Positions 55,364 through 64,000 of a stretch of 64,000 nt of DNA are shown here, piece after piece. The position numbers were made by a program, and so were the translations under genes. Position 1 is the first letter of the stretch; every line of letters begins with the position of its first letter. The notes below the pieces were generated by a model. The model was not told the DNA's origin. It was given only the letters and a program-made list of their open reading frames with translations, and did not search any database. The DNA is from Halopseudomonas litoralis. Lineage in GTDB: Bacteria; Pseudomonadota; Gammaproteobacteria; Pseudomonadales; Pseudomonadaceae. The stretch is taken from the NCBI RefSeq assembly GCF_900105005.1, contig NZ_LT629748.1, positions 3,844,001 to 3,908,000 on the forward strand, read 5' to 3'.

Positions 55364-56716
55364 TCAGTTCCTTGTAGCCAGTTCGATACCTTCCCAGGCG
55401 ACGCTGGCGAGATGGTCGATCTGGTCGGGGGTGATGACATAGGGCGGCATGAAATACACCACGTTGCCCAGTGGGCGCAGCAGGGCTTCGTGCTTGAGGC
55501 CGTATTCATAAACACGGATACCGCGGCGCTCCTGCCAGGGGTAGGGCGTGCGGCTGGCCTTGTCCTGCACCATTTCGATAGCCAGCACCATGCCGGTCTG
55601 GCGAACCTCGGCGACATTGGGATGATCGGTGAAATGCGCCGTGGCCTTGGCCATATGCGCGGCCAGAGTCTTGTTGTTTTCGATCACATTGTCCTGCTCG
55701 AACAGATCCAGAGTCGCCAATGCCGCGGCGCAGGCCAGCGGGTTGCCGGTGTAACTGTGCGAGTGCAGGAAGGCGCGCAGGGAGCTGTAATCGTCGTAGA
55801 AGGCTTCATAGATCCTGTCGGTGGTCAGACAGACCGACATCGGCAGATAGCCACCGGTCAGCGCCTTGGACAGACACAGGAAGTCCGGACTGATATCGGC
55901 CTGTTCACAGGCAAACATGCTGCCGGTACGTCCGAAGCCTACGGCGATTTCATCATGAATCAGATGCACGCCATAACGGTCACAGGCTTCACGCAGCAGC
56001 TTTAGATATACCGGGTGATACATGCGCATGCCGCCCGCACACTGGATCAGCGGTTCGACGATGACCGCGGCGACTTGCTCATGGTTCTCCGCCAGGGCGC
56101 GCTCCATGTGCTCGAACATGAGTCGGCTGTGCTCTTCCCAGGTGGAGCCCGGTTCGCGATCGTAGCAATCGGGCGATGGGACGGTAATGACCTCCATCAG
56201 CAGGGGCTCGTAGGTTTCCTTGTACAGCGGCACATCACCTACCGCCAGGGTTGCCAGGGTCTCGCCGTGATAGCTGTTGGACAGGGTGATGAAGCGTTTC
56301 TTCTCCGGTTTACCGATATTGAGCCAGTAATGGAAGCTCATCTTCAGCGCCACTTCGATGCAGGAGGAACCGTTGTCGGCATAGAAACAGCGGGTCAATG
56401 GTTCCGGGGTGATGGCGACCAGGCGCTCGGAGAGTTCGATGACCGGCGGATGGGAAAAACCGCTCAGAATGACATGCTCGAGGGTGTCGAGTTGCTGCTT
56501 GATCCGCTGGTTGATGTAGGGGTTGGCGTGGCCGAAGGCATTGACCCACCAGGAGCTGACCGCATCCAGATAACGGTTGCCCTCGAAGTCATGCAGCCAC
56601 ACACCTTCACCCCGCTGAATTGGGATGATCGGCATGTGTTCGTGGTCTTTCATCTGGGTGCAGGGATGCCAGAGTACCGAAATGTCCCGCTGCATCCACT
56701 CGTTGTTCAGACCCAT
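55364..56716 (-). CDS. bioA: Adenosylmethionine-8-amino-7-oxononanoate transaminase
   Basis: Makes 7,8-diaminopelargonate in biotin synthesis. 450 residues of the class III PLP fold: LWHPCTQMKDHE at the N-terminus, SSWWVNAFGHANPYIN, the Asp in LIHDEIAVGFGRTG and the PLP Lys in LSKALTGGYLPMS. Detached from bioBFHCD, as in other pseudomonads. Confidence 0.95.
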   Translation of the reverse strand: MGLNNEWMQRDISVLWHPCTQMKDHEHMPIIPIQRGEGVWLHDFEGNRYLDAVSSWWVNAFGHANPYINQRIKQQLDTLEHVILSGFSHPPVIELSERLVAITPEPLTRCFYADNGSSCIEVALKMSFHYWLNIGKPEKKRFITLSNSYHGETLATLAVGDVPLYKETYEPLLMEVITVPSPDCYDREPGSTWEEHSRLMFEHMERALAENHEQVAAVIVEPLIQCAGGMRMYHPVYLKLLREACDRYGVHLIHDEIAVGFGRTGSMFACEQADISPDFLCLSKALTGGYLPMSVCLTTDRIYEAFYDDYSSLRAFLHSHSYTGNPLACAAALATLDLFEQDNVIENNKTLAAHMAKATAHFTDHPNVAEVRQTGMVLAIEMVQDKASRTPYPWQERRGIRVYEYGLKHEALLRPLGNVVYFMPPYVITPDQIDHLASVAWEGIELATRN

Positions 56717-56782
56717 AGTCGCCTCGCCGGATAGGAAATTATCCGGCGATTGTACATCAAGCTAACGGGTGGCTGCAGAGCC

Positions 56783-57427
56783 TCAGCGGGTACCGTAGAC
56801 CACCATGGTCTTGCCCTTGGCGTGAATCAGGCCCTGGTCTTCCAGCGTCTTGAGTACGCGACCGACCATCTCCCGTGAGCAACCGACGATACGGCCGATT
56901 TCCTGGCGGGTGATTCTGACCTGCATGCCGTCAGGGTGAGTCATGGCGTCGGGCTGTTTGCACAGATCCAGCAAGGTGGCGGCGACCCGACCGGTGACGT
57001 CGAGAAATGTCAGGTTGCCTACCTTGCGGGTAGTGCGGCGCAGGCGGTCGGCCATTTGCCGGCCCACTGCATAGAGCAGTTCAGGATCGCGGGCGGTAAT
57101 GGCGCGGAACTCGGCATAGGGCAGTTCAGCCACTTCACATTCGGTTCGCGCCTTGACCCAGGCGCTGCGGTCCTGTTCGGCGAAGCCTTCGTCGAACAAA
57201 CCCATCTCGCCGAAAAAATCGCCCTGATTGAGGTAGGCGAGAATGACGTCGCGGCCAGGGGCTTCCTGGAGGGTGATGGTGACCGAGCCCTTGACGATAT
57301 AGAACAGGCTGTTGGATACATCTCCGGCATGAATGATGGTGCTGCGGGGCGGGAAGAGATGATGCTCACAATGTCCCAGAAACGCATCGATGTTTGTTGT
57401 TATGAGTGTCGGCGAATTAGCAATCAT
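56783..57427 (-). CDS. vfr: Vfr, CRP-family global regulator
   Basis: 214 residues, the same length as P. aeruginosa Vfr. The cyclic-nucleotide domain has [14 protein letters not shown] and [17 protein letters not shown]; the C-terminal [25 protein letters not shown] ends in the near-identical [14 protein letters not shown] 57427 is eight bases after AGGA. It controls virulence, type IV pili and quorum genes in P. aeruginosa. Divergent from an osmC gene. Confidence 0.93.
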   Translation of the reverse strand: MIANSPTLITTNIDAFLGHCEHHLFPPRSTIIHAGDVSNSLFYIVKGSVTITLQEAPGRDVILAYLNQGDFFGEMGLFDEGFAEQDRSAWVKARTECEVAELPYAEFRAITARDPELLYAVGRQMADRLRRTTRKVGNLTFLDVTGRVAATLLDLCKQPDAMTHPDGMQVRITRQEIGRIVGCSREMVGRVLKTLEDQGLIHAKGKTMVVYGTR

Positions 57428-57608
57428 TGTTGTCATCCTGGCAGATATGATTGAGCAGACCATGCATACATGGGCATCCTTGCAGCCTCAATGCGAGACC
57501 AAATCGGATTATGTCCAGTTTTGCGGCGAATGACCAGCTCCAGCTGTCGCACCGGCGCTGTGCTATTCTCCGCCGCCAGCGGATAACTTATTGCAGCGGG
57601 AGAAAGAA

Positions 57609-58031
57609 ATGAAAGCGCATATCAAGTGGGTGGACGGTGCCATGTTTCTGGGCGAATCGGGCAGCGGTCACACCGTGGTGATGGATGGGCCGGAAGAGGC
57701 GGGTGGGCGCAACATGGGCGTGCGCCCCATGGAGACCCTGCTCATCGGTCTGGGTGGTTGCGCCAGTTACGACGTGGTCAGCATTCTCAGGAAAGGGCGG
57801 CAGAATATTCACAACGTGGAGGCCAAGCTGGAAGCGGTACGCGCTGACAGTGAGCCAAAGGTGTTTACCCGCATCCACGTGCATTTTGTAGTCAAGGGCA
57901 GGCAACTGAAAGAAACTCAGGTCAAACGTGCGGTAGAGCTGTCGGCAGAGAAGTACTGCTCCGCCTCTATCATGCTTGGTCGCGGTGGTGTGGAAATTAC
58001 CCACGACTACGAGATTATCGACGTCGACTGA
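57609..58031 (+). CDS. OsmC-family protein
   Basis: 140 residues with the OsmC/YhfA fold and paired cysteines in GLGGCASYDVVSIL and EKYCSASIML, the peroxidatic and resolving positions. ATG 57609 follows GGGAGAAAG. The vfr-osmC pair matches PAO1 PA0652-PA0653. From memory, speD (PA0654) lies next there and is absent here. Function, perhaps sulfur or peroxide handling, is unproven. Confidence 0.88.
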   Translation: MKAHIKWVDGAMFLGESGSGHTVVMDGPEEAGGRNMGVRPMETLLIGLGGCASYDVVSILRKGRQNIHNVEAKLEAVRADSEPKVFTRIHVHFVVKGRQLKETQVKRAVELSAEKYCSASIMLGRGGVEITHDYEIIDVD

Positions 58032-58076
58032 ATGCGGCTCGGCTGTGACTGGCGCCAGGGTCAACAGACCCTGGGC

Positions 58077-58721
58077 TCAGATCCGATAGGTTGCTGCAGT
58101 CATGACTCTAGACATCAGTTTCATGACACCTTTAACCGGTCGCGGAAAGTCCACGCCGCCGGCCTGAAGTGCCTGGCTACCATGTTCGATCTCGTCCAGG
58201 CGCATCTGCTCAAGAATCGCGCGGGACTTGAGATCATCCTCTGGCAGTTGACGAAGGTGATCATCCAGATGCCGTTCCACCAGCTGCTCCGTAGCGGCAA
58301 CAAAACCCAGACTGATACGATCGCTGATCTTGCCTGCGGCGGCGCCGATACCGAAGGATAAGCCGTAGAACAGTGGATTGAGTACGCTGGTACGGCTGTC
58401 CAATTCGCGCAGACGTTGCTCGCACCAGGCCAGGTGATCTACTTCCTCGGCGGCGGCCTGTTCCATCTTGCCGCGTACCTCGGGCAATCTGGCTGTCAAC
58501 GCCTGCCCCTGATACAACGCCTGGGCGCATACCTCGCCGGTATGGTTGATGCGCATCAGGCCGGCAGTGTGTTGGCGCTGCTGCCCGGCGACGGCATCGG
58601 TACGCAGATGCTGCGCCGGGGAGGGACGGCCGGGTTGGGCAGCACCGGGCACCAGGGTGCGCATGGCCTGATCGGACTGGCTCAGCAGCCGGTCAAGCAG
58701 ACTGTATTGGCGTGTACTCAT
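58077..58721 (-). CDS. coq7: 2-polyprenyl-3-methyl-6-methoxy-1,4-benzoquinol hydroxylase Coq7
   Basis: Di-iron hydroxylase of ubiquinone synthesis. 214 residues with the iron ligands in [33 protein letters not shown] and the C-terminal [14 protein letters not shown] 58721 follows AGGAGA; a longer frame upstream is discarded. Confidence 0.95.
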   Translation of the reverse strand: MSTRQYSLLDRLLSQSDQAMRTLVPGAAQPGRPSPAQHLRTDAVAGQQRQHTAGLMRINHTGEVCAQALYQGQALTARLPEVRGKMEQAAAEEVDHLAWCEQRLRELDSRTSVLNPLFYGLSFGIGAAAGKISDRISLGFVAATEQLVERHLDDHLRQLPEDDLKSRAILEQMRLDEIEHGSQALQAGGVDFPRPVKGVMKLMSRVMTAATYRI

Positions 58722-58784
58722 GTCATGTCTCCTGAAACGTACTTGCAGTATAGCGGTAGCGTCAGCGGCGGCCATTGTTGCAGA

Positions 58785-59123
58785 TCAACCCGGTGGCCAG
58801 CCCATCTGCCGCTGCCCGAGTACATGCAGGTGAATGTGGTACACCGTCTGGCTGCCCATTTCCTTGCAATTGAATACGGTACGGAAGCCGCCATCGCAGC
58901 CCAGTTCCAGGGCCAGCCGCTGGGCGGTATAGGTCATATGGCCAACCAGCTCGCAATCTTCCTCTGTCATGTCATTCAGAGTGGCGATATGCTTTTTCGG
59001 AATCACCAGAAAATGCACCGGAGCCTGAGGGTTGATATCGTGGAAGGCCAGCACACGGTCGTCTTCGAAGATCTTCTTTGATGGGATCTTGCCTTCGGCA
59101 ATCATGCAGAACAAACAGTCCAC
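58785..59123 (-). CDS. hinT: HIT-family purine nucleoside phosphoramidase
   Basis: 112 residues: FCMIAEGKIPSKKIFEDD at the start and the histidine triad VYHIHLHVLG near the C-terminus. Upstream of coq7 on the same strand. Confidence 0.95.
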   Translation of the reverse strand: MDCLFCMIAEGKIPSKKIFEDDRVLAFHDINPQAPVHFLVIPKKHIATLNDMTEEDCELVGHMTYTAQRLALELGCDGGFRTVFNCKEMGSQTVYHIHLHVLGQRQMGWPPG

Positions 59124-59200
59124 GGCATGCTCCTGGTTATTTGTGAGAGTGCCGCCAGTTTAACCGACCATCGGCAGAATGTAACAGCGAGGGATACGCA

Positions 59201-60682
59201 GTGAAAAATGACATCCAAGATCTAGGGCTGGTGCTGGAATCCCGGGTCCGCTTGGTGGTTATCGAATCCTGGGAAGAGCGGCGCGTGCTTGAAGCCATAG
59301 GGGCGCTTGCGATCAAGCGGCAGCAGACCTGGTATACCTGGGATCAGATTGACGGGTTGCAGCGCCTGGGTTTCGGCAGCGCGCTGGAAGAGGCGGATGA
59401 CCTTGTCGATCCGGAAGTGGCTCTGGACCACATCCGACGGCATCGTCAGCCGGCGTTGTATGTCTTCTGCGACCTCCATCCGTTCATGCAGTCTCCACGC
59501 TTGATTCGCCTGCTCAAGATGATCGCCATGGACCCATCCGATAACGCGCCGACGCTGTTGCTGATCAGTCATGAGCTTTCATTGCCGCCGGAACTGCAGC
59601 GGCTGACTGCGCGCCTCAGCCTGAGCATGCCTTCGGACGAGCAGCTTGCAGCCATCATCCGTGAGGAAGCGGCCCGGTGGACCGAGCGCAACCAGGGCCA
59701 GCGCGTGCGCACCGACAACCGCACTCTGCAGCAGGTAGTGCGCAACCTGCGCGGTGTAACGCATGAGGAAGCGAGACTGCTGGCGCGCAAGTTGATTGTC
59801 GACGACGGCGCCATTACACAGGAAGATCTGCCGGTGCTGAACCGTGCCAAGTTCAGCCTGCTGGATATGCAAGGCACGCTGAGTTTCGAGCAGGATACAG
59901 CCCGTTTTGCCGATGTGGGTGGGCTGACGCAGTTCAAGTGCTGGTTGGCTGACCGCCAGGCCGCCTTCCATGAACCACGAGTGAACGGTGACACCCCCAA
60001 AGGTGTATTGCTGGCGGGTGTGCAGGGTTCCGGCAAGAGCCTGGCAGCGCGCGCTGTAGCTGGGCTGTGGGGACTGCCGTTGCTGCGGCTGGATTTCGGC
60101 GCCTTATACAACAAGTACATCGGTGAAACCGAGAAGAATCTGCGAGAGGCGCTGGCCATGGCCGATGCCATGGAACCCTGTGTGTTATGGGTCGACGAGA
60201 TCGAGAAAGGTCTCGGTGAGGACGGCGCCGATCAGGGCGTTTCGCGACGTGTGCTGGGCACCTTGCTGACCTGGATGGCCGAGCGCAAGAGCCGGGTGTT
60301 TCTGGTGGCCACGGCAAACAATGTCATGCAGCTGCCACCGGAGCTGATTCGCAAGGGGCGCCTTGATGAGCTGTTCTTTGTCGACCTGCCAGATGCGCGG
60401 GTGCGCGAGGATATCTTTCGTATCCACCTGGGCAATCGCGAACTGGCCGTCGAGCGTTTCGACCTGCCCGCGCTGGCCGATGCCAGTGAGGGTTTCGCTG
60501 GCGCCGAAATCGAGCAGGCCGTGGTCTCGGCGGTGTACTGCGCTGCCGCCCGTCGGGAAGAGGTCGAGAGCGCACACCTGCTCGATGCGCTGAGTCAGAC
60601 CTCGCCTTTGTCAGTGGTTATGGCTGAACGTATTCAAGCCCTTCGTGACTGGGCCCAGGGGCGTGCGGTAATGGCCGATTGA
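59201..60682 (+). CDS. AAA ATPase (Ycf46-like)
   Basis: 493 residues. The N-terminal half (about 1-230) resembles the non-catalytic part of Ycf46-like proteins. The AAA domain has Walker A GVQGSGKS (273-280), Walker B VLWVDEIEKG (about 327-336), sensor-type LVATANN and the arginine region ELIRKGRLDELFFVDLPD. Context matches PA0657 of PAO1. Its partner or substrate is unknown. Confidence 0.85.
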   Translation: MKNDIQDLGLVLESRVRLVVIESWEERRVLEAIGALAIKRQQTWYTWDQIDGLQRLGFGSALEEADDLVDPEVALDHIRRHRQPALYVFCDLHPFMQSPRLIRLLKMIAMDPSDNAPTLLLISHELSLPPELQRLTARLSLSMPSDEQLAAIIREEAARWTERNQGQRVRTDNRTLQQVVRNLRGVTHEEARLLARKLIVDDGAITQEDLPVLNRAKFSLLDMQGTLSFEQDTARFADVGGLTQFKCWLADRQAAFHEPRVNGDTPKGVLLAGVQGSGKSLAARAVAGLWGLPLLRLDFGALYNKYIGETEKNLREALAMADAMEPCVLWVDEIEKGLGEDGADQGVSRRVLGTLLTWMAERKSRVFLVATANNVMQLPPELIRKGRLDELFFVDLPDARVREDIFRIHLGNRELAVERFDLPALADASEGFAGAEIEQAVVSAVYCAAARREEVESAHLLDALSQTSPLSVVMAERIQALRDWAQGRAVMAD

Positions 60683-61105
60683 TCAGAAGGGTTTCAGCAC
60701 CGCAAGCAGCACGGCACCGACCAGCGCGATCACCGGTGCCTCGTTGAACCAGCGGTAGAACACGTGGGAGCGGGTGTTACTGTCGGCGGCGAAGCGTTTG
60801 AGTTGCGCACCGCAGAGAAAGTGATAGCCGATCAGCAGCGCGACCAGGGTCAGTTTGGCGTGCAGCCAGCCCTGCGCGAGCCAGCCGGGAGTCAGGACCA
60901 GCATCCAGATACCCAGTCCGGCGGCGACCAGCATCGAAGGGGTCATGATGCCGCGATACAGCTTGCGCTCCATGATTTTGAAGCGGTCACGGCTGATCTG
61001 GTCCTCGCTCATGGCGTGGTAGACGAACAGCCGCGGCAGGTAGAACAGGCCGGCGAACCAGGTGACGACGGCCATGATGTGAAAGGCTTTGATCCACAGA
61101 TACAC
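60683..61105 (-). CDS. hemJ: Protoporphyrinogen oxidase HemJ
   Basis: 140 residues with four membrane helices. The N-terminal IKAFHIMAVVTWFAGLFYLPRLFVYH carries the haem-ligand His and the YLPRLFVYH motif, and LHAKLTLVALLIGYHF is the second conserved block. Oxidises protoporphyrinogen IX in haem synthesis. The stop abuts the convergent AAA ATPase gene. Confidence 0.93.
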   Translation of the reverse strand: MYLWIKAFHIMAVVTWFAGLFYLPRLFVYHAMSEDQISRDRFKIMERKLYRGIMTPSMLVAAGLGIWMLVLTPGWLAQGWLHAKLTLVALLIGYHFLCGAQLKRFAADSNTRSHVFYRWFNEAPVIALVGAVLLAVLKPF

Positions 61106-61234
61106 GTTTGACTCCTGAAATGGATGACGCGAAACCCCATACGCGTTGGTTGTCGTCAGGGTTTACTGGTAATTTCCCTCAGCGCTTTTATCATAGGGGG
61201 CTTGTCAGCCATGTTAATCGATTCGAGGCGTAAA

Positions 61235-62269
61235 ATGATCAAGATAGGCATTGTAGGGGGAACCGGTTATACCGGTGTCGAATTGCTGCGTTTGCTGGCA
61301 GTGCACCCGGAGGCGCATGTCGAGATCATCACGTCCCGATCGGAAGAAGGCGTGCGCGTGGCGGACATGTATCCCAACCTTCGGGGCCACTATGATGAGT
61401 TGGCCTTCAGCGTGCCGGACACCGCCACCCTCGGCAAATGCGATGTGGTGTTCTTCGCCACACCCCACGGCGTTGCACATGCTCTGGCAGCCGAACTGCT
61501 GGCGACGGGCACCCGTGTCATTGACCTGTCCGCGGATTTCCGCCTGCGTGATGCCGATGTCTGGGCCGAATGGTACGGCCAGCCTCATGGCGCGCCCGAA
61601 TTGCTCGGCGAGGCGGTCTACGGTCTGCCGGAGGTCAACCGCGAGGCTATTCGTGATGCACGGCTGATTGCAGTGCCCGGCTGTTATCCCACATCGGTGC
61701 AGTTGGGTCTGATTCCTCTGCTGGAGGCCGGTCTGGCGCGTACCGATAACCTTATTGCCGACTGTAAATCCGGAGTCAGCGGTGCCGGGCGAGGAGCTAA
61801 GGTCTCGTCGCTGTTCGGTGAAACCACCGAAAGCATGAAGGCCTATGGCGTGGCGGGGCACCGTCATCTCCCGGAGATTACCCAGGGGCTGCGGCGTGCG
61901 GCGGGCAGCGATGTCGGTCTGACCTTCGTGCCGCACCTTACGCCGATGATCCGCGGTATCCACTCCACCCTGTACGCGCATGTGCCGGATCACAGTGTCG
62001 ATCTGCAGCAGCTGTTTACCGAGCGCTATGCCAACGAGCCCTTCGTTGATGTGATGCCGGCTGGCAGCCATCCGGAAACCCGCAGCGTGCGCGGCGCCAA
62101 CGTCTGCCGCCTGGCCGTGCATCGGCCCCAGGGGGGCGATCTGGTTGTGGTGTTATCGGTGATCGACAACTTGGTTAAAGGCGCCTCGGGGCAGGCCATC
62201 CAGAATATGAATATCGCTCTGGGGCTGGATGAGTCCATGGGGCTGGCTCATCCGGCGCTCATGCCTTGA
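61235..62269 (+). CDS. argC: N-acetyl-gamma-glutamyl-phosphate reductase
   Basis: Third step of arginine synthesis. 344 residues: NADP-binding [21 protein letters not shown], catalytic Cys in [13 protein letters not shown] and [14 protein letters not shown] 61235 behind GAGG gives the family N-terminus; a 37-residue upstream extension is discarded. Confidence 0.96.
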   Translation: MIKIGIVGGTGYTGVELLRLLAVHPEAHVEIITSRSEEGVRVADMYPNLRGHYDELAFSVPDTATLGKCDVVFFATPHGVAHALAAELLATGTRVIDLSADFRLRDADVWAEWYGQPHGAPELLGEAVYGLPEVNREAIRDARLIAVPGCYPTSVQLGLIPLLEAGLARTDNLIADCKSGVSGAGRGAKVSSLFGETTESMKAYGVAGHRHLPEITQGLRRAAGSDVGLTFVPHLTPMIRGIHSTLYAHVPDHSVDLQQLFTERYANEPFVDVMPAGSHPETRSVRGANVCRLAVHRPQGGDLVVVLSVIDNLVKGASGQAIQNMNIALGLDESMGLAHPALMP

Positions 62270-63018
62270 TGGATAGCGAGCAGACCAGCGGGCCCGCCGA
62301 CGAGCGCAGTTTAAGCCTGTTGCCAGTTGCGCCGGTGTCGCGCCGACGCAAGCTGCTGGTATGGGTGCTGTTCGCCGGCTTGCCGCTCTGCGGCTGGTTG
62401 GGCTGGACGGCGGCGATGAATTCCTCGCAAATGCAGGATTATCAGCGCCTGCAACAGGAGCGTAGCGGTATCCAGACCGAGCTGGAGGAGACTCGTCTAC
62501 GTCACCAGCAGCTCGAAGTGGATCTGCTGGTGGCACGTCAGTCCGCCAGTGATGGGCAGCAGACCATTGATGATCTTGAGCAGCAGTTGTTCCGTCTGCA
62601 GCAGGATCTGGCCCAGTATCAGGGTGCCTTGGCGCCCAACGCGATGAACCCGGGCGTACGCTTTCAGGCCTTCGAATTGCAGGCCACTGATGTGCCCGGC
62701 GTTTTCCGGTACAAGGTGATGGTAAGTCGCGTCGGCAATGAAAGTGATACCGTTCAGGCGAGTTTGACCGTGTCGGTGCAGGGTAAGCTCGAAGGCAAAG
62801 ACACCCGGGTAAGCTTGTCCGAGCTCACTGGCGGCAGAATCAGCGCATTAGAGCTGAATTTTCGGTATTTTCAGGTGGTGCCGGCAAATGGTAACGATGC
62901 CGAGCTGATGCTACCGGTGGGCTTTGTGCCGGAAAGCGTGCATCTGCGTGCCGAACAGGATGGCAAGCTGCTGCTTGAACAGACAATGGAATGGACCGAA
63001 ACGGGAGTCAGATCCTGA
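62269..63018 (+). CDS. DUF6776-like membrane-anchored coiled-coil protein
   Basis: 249 residues: a short cytosolic N-terminus, one membrane helix (about 29-49), a coiled coil (about 54-120) and a beta-rich periplasmic C-terminal domain (GVFRYKVMVSRVGNES, LNFRYFQVV). The ATG overlaps the argC stop (TGATG), and the gene's own stop overlaps the bactofilin start in the same way, so the three are translationally coupled. A function in cell envelope shape with bactofilin is inferred. Confidence 0.75.
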   Translation: MDSEQTSGPADERSLSLLPVAPVSRRRKLLVWVLFAGLPLCGWLGWTAAMNSSQMQDYQRLQQERSGIQTELEETRLRHQQLEVDLLVARQSASDGQQTIDDLEQQLFRLQQDLAQYQGALAPNAMNPGVRFQAFELQATDVPGVFRYKVMVSRVGNESDTVQASLTVSVQGKLEGKDTRVSLSELTGGRISALELNFRYFQVVPANGNDAELMLPVGFVPESVHLRAEQDGKLLLEQTMEWTETGVRS

Positions 63019-63440
63019 TGTTGAATTTGAATAAGCGCAAGAGAGCGGGTATCAATCAACCCGCTGGCAAGACCACCTTCATCGCCGGGGATACAGAACT
63101 GCGTGGTAATCTGCGTTTCAGCGGAGCGGTAAAAGTCGAAGGGCGGGTCATCGGTAATATTGATGCGGACGAGGGCGCGATAGCTGTCGGGCAGGAAGGC
63201 TATGTGGAAGGAATCATCAAGGCACCGAGCGTGCTGGTGAATGGCGTGATAGTCGGTGATGTGCACGCTTTCGAACATCTGCAGCTGGATGCCGAAGCTC
63301 GTGTCGACGGTGATCTGTATTATCGCTTCATGGAAATGGTTTCGGGTGCGCAGATCAACGGGCAGCTGCACTACCTCGGTGAAGGGCAGAGCGCGGATGC
63401 TGGCAATGAGTTGATGCCCCCGCAGCTGAAGAGTAGTTGA
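63018..63440 (+). CDS. Bactofilin family cytoskeletal protein
   Basis: 140 residues with the DUF583 beta-helix: FIAGDTELRGNLRFSGAVKVEGRVIGNIDAD, read as successive short strands each with a Gly. Bactofilins polymerise at the membrane and position cell wall enzymes. The gene shares a TGATG junction with the coiled-coil membrane protein before it, which could anchor it. Confidence 0.88.
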   Translation: MLNLNKRKRAGINQPAGKTTFIAGDTELRGNLRFSGAVKVEGRVIGNIDADEGAIAVGQEGYVEGIIKAPSVLVNGVIVGDVHAFEHLQLDAEARVDGDLYYRFMEMVSGAQINGQLHYLGEGQSADAGNELMPPQLKSS

Positions 63441-63507
63441 CCAAAAGAGTCGGATAAATGGATAATAGCCGGCTTGTTGTGCTGCGGCACTTGCCGCCGG
63501 AGGTTGT

Positions 63508-63861
63508 ATGTCTAGTGCTGAAGTTTTTACCCCTGCTGCGATGCAGTTTTCCGATAGTGCCGTGGGCAAGGTTCGCGCGCTGATCGAGGAAGAGGGTAAC
63601 GAACGCCTGAGTTTGCGTGTATTCGTGACCGGGGGCGGTTGTTCCGGCTTCCAGTACGGTTTCACCTTTGATGACGAATTGGCCGAAGACGATACCGTGG
63701 TTGAACGCGGCGGCGTCAGGTTGGTGATTGACCCGATGAGTTTCCAGTATCTGGCCGGCTCGGAAGTGGATTACCTGGAAGGGCTGGAGGGTTCTCGGTT
63801 CGTCATCAACAACCCCAACGCCACCACGACCTGCGGTTGCGGTTCGTCATTCTCCATCTGA
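63508..63861 (+). CDS. erpA: Iron-sulfur cluster insertion protein ErpA
   Basis: 117 residues of the A-type carrier family: the three cluster cysteines lie in [12 protein letters not shown] and [11 protein letters not shown]. Delivers 4Fe-4S clusters to apoproteins such as IspG/IspH and radical SAM enzymes. Upstream TTGCCGCCGGAGGTTGT region carries the GGAGG ribosome site. Confidence 0.96.
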   Translation: MSSAEVFTPAAMQFSDSAVGKVRALIEEEGNERLSLRVFVTGGGCSGFQYGFTFDDELAEDDTVVERGGVRLVIDPMSFQYLAGSEVDYLEGLEGSRFVINNPNATTTCGCGSSFSI

Positions 63862-63878
63862 CGTCCGCCGGGCGCTAT

Positions 63879-64000
<122 letters not shown>

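Overview
The window is about 64 kb of a Pseudomonadaceae chromosome. Gene content and local order point there: ssb after an MFS gene, oprG next to an SDR gene, nrdR-ribD-ribE-ribBA-ribH-nusB-thiL-pgpA, vfr-osmC, coq7-hinT, argC-bactofilin-erpA-anmK. NhaD, a Vibrio-type TonB2/TtpC system and moderately high G+C suggest a marine or halophilic lineage such as Halopseudomonas; that placement is inference. No rRNA, tRNA or CRISPR array was seen.

Layout. 1-7.2 kb: partial MFS transporter, ssb, an orphan type IV pilin with a sigma-54 promoter, a complete IS5-family element with its TTAA target duplication, a frameshifted Sel1-repeat gene, a histidine phosphatase, an SDR and OprG/OmpW. 7.4-12.2 kb: a six-gene TonB2-type energiser operon (DUF3450, TtpC, ExbB, ExbD, TonB, TPR). 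12.2-14.8 kb: a probable zinc-responsive ABC operon behind a near-consensus Zur box, then a one-domain remnant of thioredoxin-like CnoX/YbbN.

15.4-35.9 kb is a catabolic block. It encodes a Tsx-like porin, a nucleobase permease, dihydropyrimidinase, an N-carbamoyl-beta-alanine-type amidohydrolase, an omega-amino acid:pyruvate transaminase and MmsA. These form a route from dihydropyrimidines to acetyl-CoA or propionyl-CoA. Alanine racemase, RidA and DadA could recycle the alanine made by the transaminase to pyruvate. The usual first enzyme, NAD(P)H-dependent dihydropyrimidine dehydrogenase (PreT/PreA), is absent. The amidohydrolase instead sits at the end of an operon encoding complete coenzyme F420 biosynthesis (cofG, cofH, cofD, cofC, cofE), an F420:NADP oxidoreductase and one F420-type luciferase-like oxidoreductase. 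The central proposal is F420-dependent pyrimidine reduction: NADPH reduces F420 and the luciferase-like enzyme uses F420H2 to reduce uracil or thymine. A RutR-like repressor lies in the block, and RutR-like boxes precede both the F420 operon and the permease/hydrolase operon. A-rich Hfq/Crc-type motifs recur at the starts of the block's genes.

36-45.4 kb is the riboflavin/nusB/thiL/pgpA region with an inserted NhaD antiporter. 45.5-51.2 kb is an mksFEB condensin operon without a nuclease subunit. 51.4-64 kb is housekeeping: dxs-ispA-xseB, rsmE, bioA, vfr, osmC, coq7, hinT, an AAA ATPase, hemJ, argC, a DUF6776-like protein, a bactofilin, erpA and the 3' end of anmK.
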